Source: Odontesthes bonariensis (lineage: Eukaryota; Chordata; Actinopteri; Atheriniformes; Atherinopsidae). Taken from it: a stretch of DNA of 64,000 nucleotides. The notes below the pieces were generated by a model, which made no database searches, was not told the origin of the DNA, and was given only the letters and a program-made list of their open reading frames with translations. Positions 47,001 to 58,820 of this stretch are shown one piece after another. Position 1 is the stretch's first letter. Each line of letters begins with the position of its first letter. The stretch spans positions 15,795,965 through 15,859,964 of the forward strand of contig NC_134514.1 of NCBI RefSeq assembly GCF_027942865.1, read 5' to 3'. The position numbers were made by a program, and so were the translations under genes.

Positions 47001-50000
47001 GCATAGTTTAATGACAGGGGACATGCAGGAGCATATTCTGTAAATGAAAACGTGCTTTCTCTAGGAAACAACCAATTTTGTCCGTCTGTAGTTTTTGTTT
47101 TTCCTAATATCTAACTTTCCCCGTCGCCTTAGTTTGACCCCAAGTTGTCTACTTGTGTCGTTGCCAGGACAACGTAGTGTGCCTGTCTCCACGGCTGGCG
47201 CAGAGCCTGGGGAACATGGGTCAAATCTGTGTGTGCGTCCGTGTCACCAGCACCATTCATCTCATTGATCCTCGCACCCTGCAGAGTGAGTATTTTCACT
47301 GCCAGAGAACAGATGAGTCCCACTGACACCACAGTGAATTTCAACTTCAACGCTTCCTGTTGAACTCCTCCTCCTTATCGACTATGATGACAAAGGCTGC
47401 GTTCAGACTGCACGTCAAATGTAGCTCAGATCAGATTTTTTTTTCACGACTTTTAAACATCACAATTCACATAGAATCCTTTTTTATTTATTTATTTAAA
47501 TTTCCAATTTCTGCCGCTTCAGTATGGGGTCATTAATCGGATATTTTGCAGTGCGACCTCAGTCTGTACGGTCAAATCAGAATTCACGCGACTTCTACAT
47601 CACCTTCGATCGACATTCATCACAATTCTGCACAGGTGGGAGTCACCACATGCCTGTGTCTGTGCAGACGTTAGCAGTGGAAGACCAGTGAGGTGCTGGG
47701 CTTAATAAGTGTTTAGAGGGATAATTCCTGTAGCTAGTGACGTCTTTGTTTTTTGCTCATGCGACAGATGGAATAGTTTCACAGGTGACCCACACTACAG
47801 CCAGTCAGAGCTTTAAACGGTTATCGTCTTTACTGAAGTCCTTAAAACTTTTTTAAGGTCTTTTCTGACTGTTTGACCATGTGTTTCGGATGCAAAAAGT
47901 GGGATTTGACTCCTAAGAGGCGCTGGAATGAGAACAAATCTTCACTAATGCCTGTTTTAGGTGTTAGCCTTGAAGTATTTTGCGTCTTGTCACATCTTTG
48001 GAGGTCTTGAGACCAAGATATGTCAACTTGCTACGTCTGGTTTGATGATCAAACCTTTTAGCAAAATGAAAAAACAAAACAAATTTTCCACTCTTACCAA
48101 AATAGACAGATTATCTTCTCACCAAGCCTTCCTAAAGTTCTGGGGGGTTTTGGTATTAATTGATTTGTTTAAAACAATTAAATCCAGCTTTGTCCAAATC
48201 AGCTGTACTTTGAACATGACCAGATCATATTACCATGGCAACTCTGCCCCCGCTGCCCGCTACACGGCTATTTTCACTGATCATTTTCAACTTTTGATCA
48301 TTATTATTATTTTCTTTTTTTTTTTTAAATACATTTTTATTTATAAAATGTCAGACAAATGTTACAAAATATCAGAAGGTAATAAAGTTGGTGTCAACAG
48401 ATATCTTGTTTGTGCAACCAACAGCCTAAAACTATCAGTAGACTGTTGCATTTGAGTGTTTGGATCATCTTTAGAGGATCTGAAGTTTTCCAATAACTTG
48501 GACCTTTTAAAGACTTTTGCAATCACCACTTTTGGACCCCGTGTTTATTCGTGATCATGTTAGCATCAACGTTTTGCTCCAAGTTCCATCTCAGCCGAAA
48601 ATGGGTAATTTGCCCTATTTTGGAGAGATTTAAAACAAATAAAAGTGCAAAGAACATTTGTGTTTCTTTTCAGTGTTAAGTGCAGTTCCTGCTCTTTCTG
48701 TGAGAGGCGGAGATGCTCCTCAACAGAATTCTAACCTTTTGCAGCAGCACACATGTTTTTAATTACTCTTCAAAGAGAAAGCTATTTTTGTTGTAGAAAG
48801 TTTCAGAGTTGGTTGAATAGCAGACAACGCCTCGAGTCTGTTCAGCAGTTTGGCAGTCTGTTCAGTAATGGCAGTAGGCAATTAACCTGCGTTTCTGTTT
48901 TTATGCGTGTGCACTTCATTTGTAGCGTAGAGGGAAATGCATCATTCCAGTCATTTGGAGCATGAACAGAGAGGAAAACTTCCAAACCAATCACACTTCT
49001 TATAGTTCATACCCGCGTTGCTTCTAGATAAAGAAACTTAACATATCTCGAAGTTTGCATTTTCAGAAATACCTCAGAGTCATTAGTTCCACTTCAGCGA
49101 ATAGGAGAAGATACTGAAGCATTTCTGCTTGTTTTTCTTTGCTCTAATGATGAATCTTATCTAAATGGTACAGTTTGTAATGCATGAATAATCTCTAACA
49201 TTCTAGTTGCTGAGGTGGATGGGAACACATACTGGCGTAACCCCTTCAACGGTCTCTGCAACCCACGGCAACTGGAGGAGTTCATCGTTATGGACATCGA
49301 CATCATCAGAGACCAGAAGCTGGGTGCTGGAGCTGGTACGAGGTCCAATAAGGTAAGGGTGCATGTGTGTGTGTTGGTGCAGAACAGATTGCATTAAGGG
49401 TACAACATTGCTCTTCTCTAGGAGGTAAAATCAATAGCAGGCCATTACATTATCCCTGAACCTGTATGTGGGACTCAAGCCAAAATGACAGAACCACTCA
49501 GGAGTGTTTCTTTTGATGGGAATGAGGTTCCCATCTTTCCTCTGTCTGAATGTTGTGCTATTATTGATGCAGCTCCCTGAACCAACTGGAGGAAAAGAGC
49601 AAGAAAAATATTGTTTCACTGACTTGAAACTGCATTTCTGTTCCCTGTTTGTGTGTTTGTGGCAGCACACCCTGGCTGAGTTGTGGGTCCAGAAAACATC
49701 AGAGATGGATACGAGTCAGCAGTATCACTGCCGTACCTTCCTGGGCCACCTGCTCAACATCGGAGACCTGGTGCTCGGGTGGGTGTGCAGGATTACAAGA
49801 GGAGTTGCGACGTCGGTCACAAGACTGATGGCTAGCCTTGAGCTTTAGACTTGGGCCCGAACTCATTTCATCCCTCTGGCCCTACCTCTCGGCTGCTTGC
49901 CTTAAGTTTTGTGCTCTCGTTTATTCAAAAGATTTAGGAGCATTTTTCAGCTGAAACCAAATATGATAGTTTATTTTCTATACAGGGGTCTTTACCTTTA

Positions 50001-51999
50001 GTAACTTTAGTTGAGGCCCTAAAAGAGTTGTTTACATTGCTACAACTTGCATGTCCCCCCGTCCCCCCGTCCCCCTTCCTCGCACGGTTGATAGTTACAA
50101 ATCGCATTGAACCATCAGAAGAAGTCCAAAGAGTGTCAAGATGTTGTGACAATCTCAGACAACATGATAAAAAGGGAAAAGTTCTGCTTTAATATCCATT
50201 TGTGTTTCACTTTATAGTTATGACTTTGCCAATTCCAACATCAACGATGAGTACCTGAATAAGATGAACCCTCACCATATTCCTGATGTGGTAAGACTCA
50301 GCTGGATATCTCTCAGCATCCTTGGTGTATAAATCCAGGACCCAGTTGATGGTTTTAGTGTGTTTTATCCACTTGATAAACACTGACCTCTAGTGGCAAC
50401 ATGGAATACTTATTGTCAATTTGATTACAATCTTGGAGAAACAAATTCCTGCTTATAAATGCAAGAAAAAAATATCTGAACATCCTTTAGTTCCAATTAA
50501 TGACTTTTGCGTGTGGACTGTTAAAGGTGCTCATCAAGAAGAGCTACGACCGCAGCAGAAGAGTGAAGCGCAGGAACTGGAAACTGCAGGAGATGGACAG
50601 AGATCGTGAAGGCATGGACACAGATAATGAGAGGTAGGCCGTTGCTACATGTTTAGCTCATGGGTTCAGTGAATGCAGTACAACTATAAAAGGTTGTCTC
50701 TTATGTGTGACTCGCAGCAAAAAGACTGTTTGCAGGTGTGACTCAACATAAGTGCACAGAGACCTTGTTTTGGTTTTTTTTTTTGGAGAGAAGGATCATT
50801 ATTGCTACTACAGTATTGTGGCTCAGTCAATCATGCGTTTTTGATTTTAGTCGTTTCCCCAATCCCTTACAATTAATGTTAGTTTGTTTGGATGATTTTG
50901 GATTTAGCTGCAATTAAAGCTCTTTATAGGGCACCATGGAAGTGCCCCAAAATAAGCAAATGATTTTATCCTGAGGTTAAAGCTGCCGTCGGCAAGTTTT
51001 CAAAATTCCGATTCGAAAGTCGGAAAATTCGAACTGATACAACTTTCAGGTCCCTCTCCCAACTTCTACCAAGCTCCAAACCGCCTCCCAAACCCCTCCC
51101 CCTCTGTGGACGAGGTTGTGCACGTGAGTTCACACCAGTGTGCGCGCACACAAGCTGGGGCAGACTCACGCTCAGCATGGAAGACATGGTTGGTGACTGT
51201 TGGTGACGATAGCAGCGTGTGCACAAGCTGTGATTGACAGGTAGCGATTCCTCCCCCCCTAACGTGATTGGTTGAAAACAGCCGGGAGCGCTCGATTTTT
51301 GCAAGCATGATTACAGGCTTCAGAGGGAGCTACAGAATTCGGGATTTTTCCTAAACAGCCTATTTAATATTGTACTTCCAGAATCCCATGACAGTTCAAG
51401 CTAATATGACAAAAAAAAAGTTGCCGACGGCACCTTTAATGTCGAAGCTTTGAGATATTTTTTAGCTGGTTTTCTGTATAAGTAGTATATTTAAAAAAAA
51501 AAAAAAAAAAAACACTCAAGAGACCTGAAACTGCCTTTGGCTCGTTGGTGAATAGTTTGATGATGTCCCAAGAGAATACCAAATATGCTGTGGTTGTTAT
51601 TTTTATCTGTTGTGCCACATGGGTTTGCTCTTATTTTGTTTTCTGTGTTCAGACAATACCAGGACTTCCTGGAGGACCTTGAGGAAGATGAGGCTTTGAG
51701 GAAGAATGTCAATATCTTCAAAGGTGAGCAGCTTGGGAATGCGGGCTTTTTTTTTTTTTTTCCAACAGTATATTGGAAAAAACAGCAGCTTAAGTTTCTG
51801 AAGGACCTTGTGCCATCACATTATTTAGCATTCGATGAGCAGCTGTCTATTGTCTTCCATTTCAGATGCATCAAAGATCCCGGTGGAAAGTGACACTGAT
51901 GATGACGGCGCACCACGCATTTCTCTGATGGAGATGCTGGAAGACCTCAGCCTGACAGATGCCACAGGAGGAGAGGGTGCTGATATGATGACAGAATAG
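41057..51999 (+). CDS. nmd3: 60S ribosomal export protein NMD3
   Basis: Complete spliced gene. Coding exons: 41057-41100, 42945-43079, 43212-43308, 43582-43662, 44254-44382, 45155-45245, 45935-46013, 46518-46614, 47168-47285, 49207-49352, 49666-49778, 50218-50290, 50527-50633, 51653-51723 and 51866-51999. All introns are GT-AG and the phases join to 504 residues, against about 503 in human. NMD3 binds the pre-60S subunit and recruits CRM1/XPO1 for nuclear export. Four zinc-type CxxC pairs are present: C17/C20, C32/C35, C55/C58 and C141/C144. The C-terminal part has the basic segment RRVKRRNWKL (nuclear import), the acidic DFLEDLEEDEA and a leucine-rich export signal in ISLMEMLEDLSL. The 5'UTR continues into the exon starting at 41002. 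Confidence 0.97.
47286..49206 (+). other. nmd3 intron 10 (largest late intron)
   Basis: A 1.9 kb intron between exons ending CTGCAGA and starting TTGCTGAGG. Around 47395-47640 is a decayed repeat beginning GGCTGCGTTCAGACTGCACG, which resembles the end of common fish non-autonomous DNA transposons. Its other end could not be placed with confidence. The 164-codon frame at 47961-48455 is low-complexity and not protein-like. The remaining introns over 300 bp (including 41101-42944, 43663-44253, 44383-45154 and 46615-47167) show nothing beyond homopolymer runs such as the T tract near 41111-41137. Confidence 0.5.
50981..51435. mobile_element. TTAA-flanked MITE in nmd3 intron 14
   Basis: A 455 bp element bounded by short inverted ends (AGCTGCCGTCGGCAA at the left; the right end reads inward AGGTGCCGTCGGCAA) and flanked by TTAA at 50977-50980 and 51436-51439. 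A TTAA duplication points to piggyBac or Kolobok ancestry. The right-hand part, with CAGAGGGAGCTACAGA, belongs to a repeat type common in teleosts. No transposase frame is present. It lies inside the intron between the exons ending 50633 and starting 51653. Confidence 0.78.
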
Positions 52000-52400
52000 C
52001 CAGTTGTTTTGCTGCCTTTGTGGCTCTGACAGCTCATTTGTCAACAACAGATCCACTGGTGATACAGTTACACTGCCAGTTCTGATTTTGATCCGGCAAC
52101 CGTCTGAGGACTGATGAAACCACTGACAGTTAATGTTTGATGTTGGTGAAATCCACAGATCCTCTCTGATGACTCATAATATTTAAACCCCATAAACTGA
52201 TACTCGCAGTGATGCCACTTAGTCACAAATTTTCACTGACTACATCTAATTCATCTGTGGAACTTTTTCTACTCTGTACCCACAACCGTTTCAGCCATTT
52301 TGTCAGCACTCCTCTTTATCATAGAAAAAGTTTTAAATGATATGGAAATGCAGTGCTTATATTTCACTTGATCAAAAATAAACAATTGTCCCTACACAAT
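52000..52400 (+). other. nmd3: nmd3 3'UTR with poly(A) signal
   Basis: The 3'UTR follows the TAG at 51997-51999. A canonical AATAAA at 52377-52382 is followed by a T-rich tract (about 52400-52420), a typical cleavage/polyadenylation context. Cleavage is expected at about 52395-52405, giving a 3'UTR of roughly 400 nt. Confidence 0.75.
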
Positions 52401-54544
52401 TTTTTTTTTTTTTTTTTTCTTGGACATTTTCTTTTGTTTTCTTTAGACATCCACCAGAGGGAGCTTTGTGCTTAAGAGAAATAGGAAGTTCCTCGTGCAA
52501 ATAGCCAAACTTGCCAAGTAAGCTGAGCCAGGTCATTTAAGGTTGTCATTTGGATATTGTGGGCAGTATGCAAAACCTTCCTGCCAATGCCTGTTCAGCC
52601 AGAAAGAGTGCAGCCTCTCCTCTGGTAAGGAATTGGATTAAGATGATCCCTGAATGGCATGATTATAAACAGTCCACGCCTCCAAACCATCCCCCTTTAC
52701 TGGTATAAACTCACAGATCCACTTGTTATCAATGATACATTTCTTCATCAGTGAAATAGAGCTTACAAGAAGCAAGGAACTTTAATCAATTTGAAATGAT
52801 AAAAGAAATAAAGAGGTAAATGAGTGAAATGTCTCATGTTGGGAAGCTTTCATATTTATTTGATTATGTTAGAAGTCTATTGAGTAATTCTAGCTCTTGA
52901 TTTATTGAAATATAATTATGTTTGGCAGAAGAGAATCCCAGCAAGGCAATATAAATCTGGATTACACTCAAACAAAACGTAAAATTTGTTAACGTGGAAC
53001 GTAGTACTCGCATGGAGGCTATAAAAACTTAATGGAAATTAGATGGTCAGTTTATTTTCTGTATTTGCGTAGCTTGAGTCCAGCAAGAAGCAGATGTTTT
53101 CACACCCTCTTGTACATGATTTGGATCCTGGATGAAAAATTTGCCTTTTGACATGGGACCCATCAGGGAAATCTGTTTTTGGCTGATTTATAGAAACATG
53201 AAAAGGTTGGAGTGGGTGAAACTGCGAGAAAGTGATGCCTAAATGTTTTTTCGTGATCTCCGATGAAATCAGATCTGCATGCACACTGCTTTCTCTGCAA
53301 GATTTTTTTTCACGAGAATTGTTTAACCTAAGGAGTTACTCTAAAAGTTGTTTTGTGTCACTGGGTTTGTTGTCCTCAGTACAGATATGAGGCCTTATGT
53401 AAACCACACTCTGGAGAAATGTGTTAGTCTTTGTGACATGTCTCACATTTTAACTTGGGGGTGGAGAGCCTGTCTCACTTTTCACAAACTTTAGCTGGTT
53501 GTTCAGGGTAATCAGATCCACTTGGGAAAGTGAATGAAGTGAATCCACGCCGAGAGTGTGTGTGTTTTTGGCCCGACTTTCTCACTATTTTTTTTGCACA
53601 AACTGAACCCTTGTGACAGATATTGCTTTGCTTTCAGCCACTATTACAAAGATCGATTCCCTGGCATTTCAAACCAGTCTTCTTCTTTCTAATGCTAACA
53701 AAATTGCAGAGTGTATCCAAGCATAACTGTTGTTGCTGGTCTACTGCCCGTGTTTGCACATCAGTAACTGGAATGTGATAACTGAGCTGGTCAGCAAACC
53801 TCACTTTAAGGAGATAGGAATTCCTAACTGTATATTCCCTGACACCCCCCACCCCCCCCCCCCCCCCCCCCCTCAAAAGAAAGATTTCTCATGATTGTTC
53901 TGCCACAAAATGTATTAAAATGATCAAGTCAAAGTAATAGATTACCCCTGATTAAATATATTGGAAATGATTGGTCCTAAATGGTTAATTTTTCCTTCTG
54001 AAGTCAGATCATGTAATTTAGTATCGTGTAAGACACCATCTATGTGCTGGGCTGGTATTGTGTTAGTGTTCAGTCGCTATTTCACGCTTAGTTATCTTTT
54101 TATTTACTTTAAAAAAAAATCCCGTTTGTGGTACGAGCGCACAGCAGTGAGGTGCGTGGTCGCAGTTTATTTTCCATCCTGCTGCTGCGGACTACGTCAG
54201 AGGTGGTGCTGCGGCGCAGTGTCTGGCTGCAGCATGGTGGCACAGATGCGACGCGCACTGGGGAAAAGTTTAAAGATGCGGCACAAAGCAGCCGACCTCA
54301 CATGGCTGAAATAGAGCTGCAGGCACGACGTCAACTCCCGTTGTGTATCTGATGCAAGAACTGTCTTTTTGTTGTTGTTTGTTGTTGTTTTTGCTGCTAT
54401 TAACGCACACCGGCCTATTCGTCATATAACGCTCGGTCACTCCACCTACATGATCTGTGAGCCAGGTGAATGTAAGCACGAGTAGTGGGCGTGGTTCCAC
54501 TTCCATAGTCTGCAAGTGGACTGCATATATGCCAGCGGCGAACT
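52401..54544. other. Intergenic region nmd3-sptssb
   Basis: No gene recognised. There is a C21 run at 53852-53872. The last 400 bp are GC-richer and probably contain the sptssb promoter. A CATATATG element at 54524-54531, inside GCATATATGC, could serve as a TATA-like site for a TSS near 54550. Confidence 0.5.
53852..53872. repeat. C21 homopolymer
   Basis: Run of 21 C residues preceded by C6A at 53845-53851. Such tracts can form quadruplex or i-motif structures and are prone to sequencing-length error. Confidence 0.9.
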
Positions 54545-54665
54545 GGCGAGACAGCTTTTGGTTCACACAAAGCAGCGGAGCGGCAGTGGGACGCGGGCTG
54601 CAGCTCGTCCTGTTATAATCTGTCATTAGTAGATATCCAGGGGGGATCTCTCGGCGGCTGCAGAG
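54545..54665 (+). other. sptssb: sptssb putative non-coding exon 1
   Basis: A GC-rich segment (AAGCAGCGGAGCGGCAGTGG region) ends CTGCAGAG at 54665, followed by the perfect donor GTGAGT. It lies 2.3 kb upstream of the coding exon and about 20 bp downstream of the TATA-like element. The 5' limit is estimated. The intron, 54666 to about 56965, contains a Tc1 pseudogene in its second half. Confidence 0.55.
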
Positions 54666-55919
54666 GTGAGTCAGTACAGGAATTCGGTTATAGGCTACAC
54701 TAAACAGACTGCAGGAGAGTTTATTAATTCCCCCTTAGATCATTATCATTATTATTATTATTTGAAATGCTTATCTCTGCATACACACAATTACACATTT
54801 AAACAGGCTGTAGATCTTTTTTCCAAGCCAAATATTACTGCTATTTTAGAAAGAAATTTTCTGTAAAAGGCAGCCTATTAATCTTTGATGATATTATTAA
54901 AGAATGCAAACTATCCGATCATTTTTGCTTCTCTTCCGGTTTCCTCGTGCTACAAACCACAACGTCAGAGCATCTTGTTTGATTAATTTAATTAGGCTTA
55001 ATTTTGTTGACAGTTGAAGTTGTTTCCTTTATTCACTCTAATTGAAATGACAGTTAACACACCTGCACCTGTTGGCTCCGCCCCCTACCACTGCGGCAGG
55101 AGGTGATCATGAAATTGTGTATCAAGAGCAAACATTATAAACCACGTAAACAATGCTCTGATTCAGAGTTGGCATGCATGCGCCTGGGACATAAGTAGCG
55201 GCTGTTTGTTGTGTCATGTGGGACCTTTGGGCCCATTGCCCCCTCAGGGCACTGTTGTGGGTTTGGAGGTGCGAAAGGAGCCTCCCAATTCCACCTTCAC
55301 ACCATATTAATAAGCACAGCCCTAAGGACTTCTAAGGAGTTTTATTGTTTTTAATTTGAGGATTATTTTTCCGTTGCAGTCCCTAAAGAGATGAGCAGGG
55401 CAAACCATATCTCATCTGTACCATAAAGAGGTCCGAAATGATGGGAGCATTATGGAAATAGAATTTTATACTTTCCATTGCATAGTAATTGCCTCCTGTT
55501 CAGGATGTTTGTTTTGGGAATTCTGAAAAGGGACATTTCGATCATTTCTGTTAATGTGTGTTATCATCAGTGGAGTGAAGACGATCATGGCGACTTGCTC
55601 CCCGCAGATTTGTTTATTTGTATCTTGCTGATACCAGTTGGCTTCTTAGCTTCAGTCATGTCTTCTTCAGGCATTCTCACCCCTGCAGTCCTTGAAATCT
55701 TATTAATTGTGATTCTGTGTAACAAACATCCTAAATAATTGTATTTTTAATCACTTTGGTTCCACATGTCACTGAAAACCTTTGTCGATGTCAGAATCCT
55801 CCCAAACGGGGCTTAAGTGTTGGATTTCCAATCTGACTGTATACATGTCCCTCGAAAAAGTGGTTTCTTTTCAACAACAACGATTTAAGCTGCATTCAAA
55901 GCAGCAGACATCACAGCAA

Positions 55920-56924
55920 GTTCATACCCAGGTCAGACTGTGCAATGCTCAGAGAAACTGCAAAAAAAAAAGAAAAAAAGCTACAGCTCAGACTGCACAG
56001 GCCTCAGTTAGCTAGCTGCTGAAGCTCATGGCAGTTCAATGAGAAAAATACTCGGCAAGTATGGCTTGTTTGGAAGGGTTGCAGGAGAAAGCCTCCTCTC
56101 TCTAAAAATAACATGGAAGCACAGTTTAGGTTTGCAAAGTTAAATCAGAACAAACCACAAGACTTCTGGAGTAATGTACTTTGGATAGACAAGACCATAG
56201 TGGAGATGCTTGATCATAATGCACAGCTCTACATTTGGAGAAAACCAAACACTTTGACCATCAGTCAAGCAGGAGGGATGATCTTTTGGCTTGTTTTACC
56301 GCCACAGGACCTGGATGCTTTGCAGCCATTGAGTCAGCCATGAACTCTGTAAATCAAAGTATTCTAGAGTCAAATGTGAGGCCATCTGTCTGACAGCTAA
56401 AGATAAATTAAAATTGGATAATGCAACAGGGTAACAATTCCAAGCACTGCTTCAGATATACAAAAGAATGACAGAGAAAAGAAAAGAATAAAGGGTTTGC
56501 TATGGTCCAGTCAAAGTTCTGACTTCAGCTTGACTGAAATACCATAGTGGGATCTTAAGAGAGCTGCACATACATTAGTGGCCTCAAACCTCAATGACAA
56601 TTACAATCAATGTTGTAAAGAGGAGAGGGCCAAAATTCCTCCACAACAATGTGAAAAACTGATGATATCACACAGAAAACAATTACTTCAATTACTTCAA
56701 GGAATAACTTCTATAATTTGTATAGTTTTTTTCCACACTCTATATCTGCATTTTAGCTTGGTTTTTGTTCTGTTAATTAAACTATGTTTACTGTAATGTG
56801 TTGTTGTTCACCTGAGTTTGTTTTGACCTGATTTTAAAACCTGGTAAGGACCAGATTAAACTGAATTTGTCCTGAGATCCAAAACCTTATGAGAGGGTGT
56901 ACTTTTGCCTTACGTGACTGTACT
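55920..56924 (+). pseudogene. Tc1-like transposase pseudogene/element
   Basis: A decayed Tc1/mariner transposase on the plus strand. Recognisable blocks are EAQFRFAKLNQNKPQDFWSN followed by VLWIDKTIVEM (the 'FA..H..k...FW.nVLWSDE' block, with the catalytic DE altered to DK) and YIWRKPN at 56113-56255. At about 56500-56560 is the equivalent of 'SPDLN.IE..W.DLK', and at 56578-56690 CCKEERAKIPPQQCEKL. Stops and frameshifts break it throughout. The tail GAGGGTGTACTTTTGCCTTA (about 56891-56910) resembles the family's terminal sequence. The 5' limit is uncertain. It sits in the sptssb intron on the same strand as the gene. Confidence 0.75.
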
Positions 56925-56966
56925 CACAACATTTTACCTCCATTTCTTCTCCACCCAGCCTGCAGG

Positions 56967-57209
56967 ATGAACTTCAAAAACTTGAGGGAGTACCTGGCTT
57001 GGCTGTACTACCAGTACCTGCTCATCACCGGGATCTATGTCCTGGAGCCGTGGGAAAAGTCTATCTTTAACTCCATCCTTTTCTCCGCCATCGCTATGGT
57101 GATCTACACCTCATACGTCTTTGTGCCCATCCATGTGCATCTGGCGCTGGCGTTTTTCTCGGAGATCTTTGGTGGCCAGCCTGAAAGCACCATGGCACTC
57201 ATGAACTAA
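56967..57209 (+). CDS. sptssb: Serine palmitoyltransferase small subunit B
   Basis: A single-exon ORF of 80 residues starting MNFKNLREYLAWLYYQYLLI, a clear match to SPTSSB (76 residues in human). The protein is a small ER membrane activator of the SPTLC1/SPTLC2-3 complex, which condenses serine with an acyl-CoA in the first step of sphingolipid synthesis. Subunit B favours longer acyl-CoAs than subunit A. Visible features are the N-terminal amphipathic LREYLAWLYYQYLL, the YVLEPWEKS linker, and a hydrophobic span of roughly residues 34-55 (ILFSAIAMVIYTSYVFVPI), ending in a short polar tail. The exon begins at an acceptor just before the ATG (CACCCAG at 56958, or CCTGCAG at 56965). The ATG falls at the start of the conserved protein, so the start is secure. 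Confidence 0.95.
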   Translation: MNFKNLREYLAWLYYQYLLITGIYVLEPWEKSIFNSILFSAIAMVIYTSYVFVPIHVHLALAFFSEIFGGQPESTMALMN

Positions 57210-58820
57210 AAGAAAGGAAGAAAATGGAGGGGAAAAAAAGGAGTGGGTGTATTAGCATGGGCCCGTAAATAAGTTCCTGTAGCTCAACTCCTCAGCCTCC
57301 ACATTTACTCGAGCCCCTATTTACCCACCTGAACCAGAGTGTGTCACTACAGCTCATCAGGACTAAAAACACAAAGATTTTACTGGAAGGATCCGAAAAT
57401 CAGAGCCTTATTGTCCTCGATTATACCCCACACCCTAGGACCTTACCTCATGGTATTAGTCAAATAACTGTACCTTAATTTCACAACCTCCCTGCAAAGT
57501 GTTTTGTGAAATGTTTATTTTTACTTTTCCTCGCCGTATGTCCTGTGTGAGTGCATACCACCTCCAGGTTTTGCATGATAGGGTCATAGATAGGTGATAT
57601 ATTTGCATGCTTGTCTAACTACAAAACAATGAAATATAGATTATTTCCTTCACATGGCTTTAGGCAACAATCTTTTAGAGGGGCACTCCAGCAATTTAGT
57701 TTATCACTTTTGTAAGAGCTGGGGATTGAAAGACACCTTTTGCCTCATGAGTGAGGCAGCCAAGGTATTTTTTTTCTTTAGATTACAACTAATTATACAA
57801 TTGTTTAACATGATTATCAGTTTTTAGTCTCTAAAGCTTGAATACTCTAAAACTCCTAAAGACTGGTAGCCCAACGTTATACTGTAATACCAACCGACAG
57901 GATGCAATCCATGTCGTACACAAACATTGAGTCACCGATCATAAATGAGAGAGCTGATGGGAAACCCGAGCTATGCAATGAATGTCAAAATGTCACGATT
58001 AAGTCTCTGTTGCACTGTTTGCTCCAAGCCTACTATGCATTTATTGATTTACTGGTCAAATTGGTTGACAACACAAAAACGACAGCATAGATATGGGCCG
58101 AGCCCTCTCTTTATCTCCAGTTTTTTACTTGGTGAAACGTCAGGAAGGTTGTTCTCAGCACAGGGCATGAACAAATATTGATACAACACACCTCTGTGTT
58201 ACAGGCTCGGCTTTGTTACTGACATAGCTTTACTGGACAACTGTTTCCTGTCTAATGCAAAGTGCCATTCTACAGCAGACAAATTGATCTAAATGAAAAA
58301 CAAAGCTTTACCGAAAAGCCGCCCTCCCCTCCTGCAGCTGATCTATCGAGAAAAAACTAACTTGTTTTGTGCTGGAGATCATCTTTATTCATTTGTGCTT
58401 TGGTTTAAGGGCTCCCTGAATGCAGGTTAAACATGATCTTTAAGTCAACTTTATTTATACAAAGTTATATATTTATAGAAATTGGTAAATGCTTGGCTGG
58501 TTACAATGTCAATTACCGAACTTTTTTGATTATTTATATATGTGTTCTCTTGTGGCCATAAATGACACATAATTTTTTCCTGCCCTTGTTTCTCCACCTT
58601 TAAAGTGCTTTTTATATTGTTCCCAGATTGTATTGTGTCCCTCCGCTTTTGATAAACAATTGCATTAGCACCAGATATTTCAAGTAACAAAATTGAAGAG
58701 CTCTCTGAAAGGCTTTTTTTTGTTTTTGTTCACTGCTTACCAAATGAATGCTTTATATACACATGTTGGCGACTCATCGCTGCATAATTCACAAAATAAA
58801 GGCATCTGATGATACTTGTA
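57210..58820 (+). other. sptssb: sptssb 3'UTR
   Basis: A 1.6 kb 3'UTR is inferred from the first strong poly(A) signal, AATAAA at 58795-58800, followed by a GT/T-rich stretch (TGTCTCGTCTTTGTTC at about 58831-58846). A segment near 57677-57900, starting GAGGGGCACTCCAGCAATTT, resembles the end of a common fish MITE. Short frames inside are not protein-like. Confidence 0.55.

Noticed and set aside
47961..48455. 164-codon open frame inside nmd3 intron 10
   Set aside because: Low-complexity Lys/Phe/Ile-rich translation across AT-rich intron sequence with homopolymer runs; no known family resemblance.
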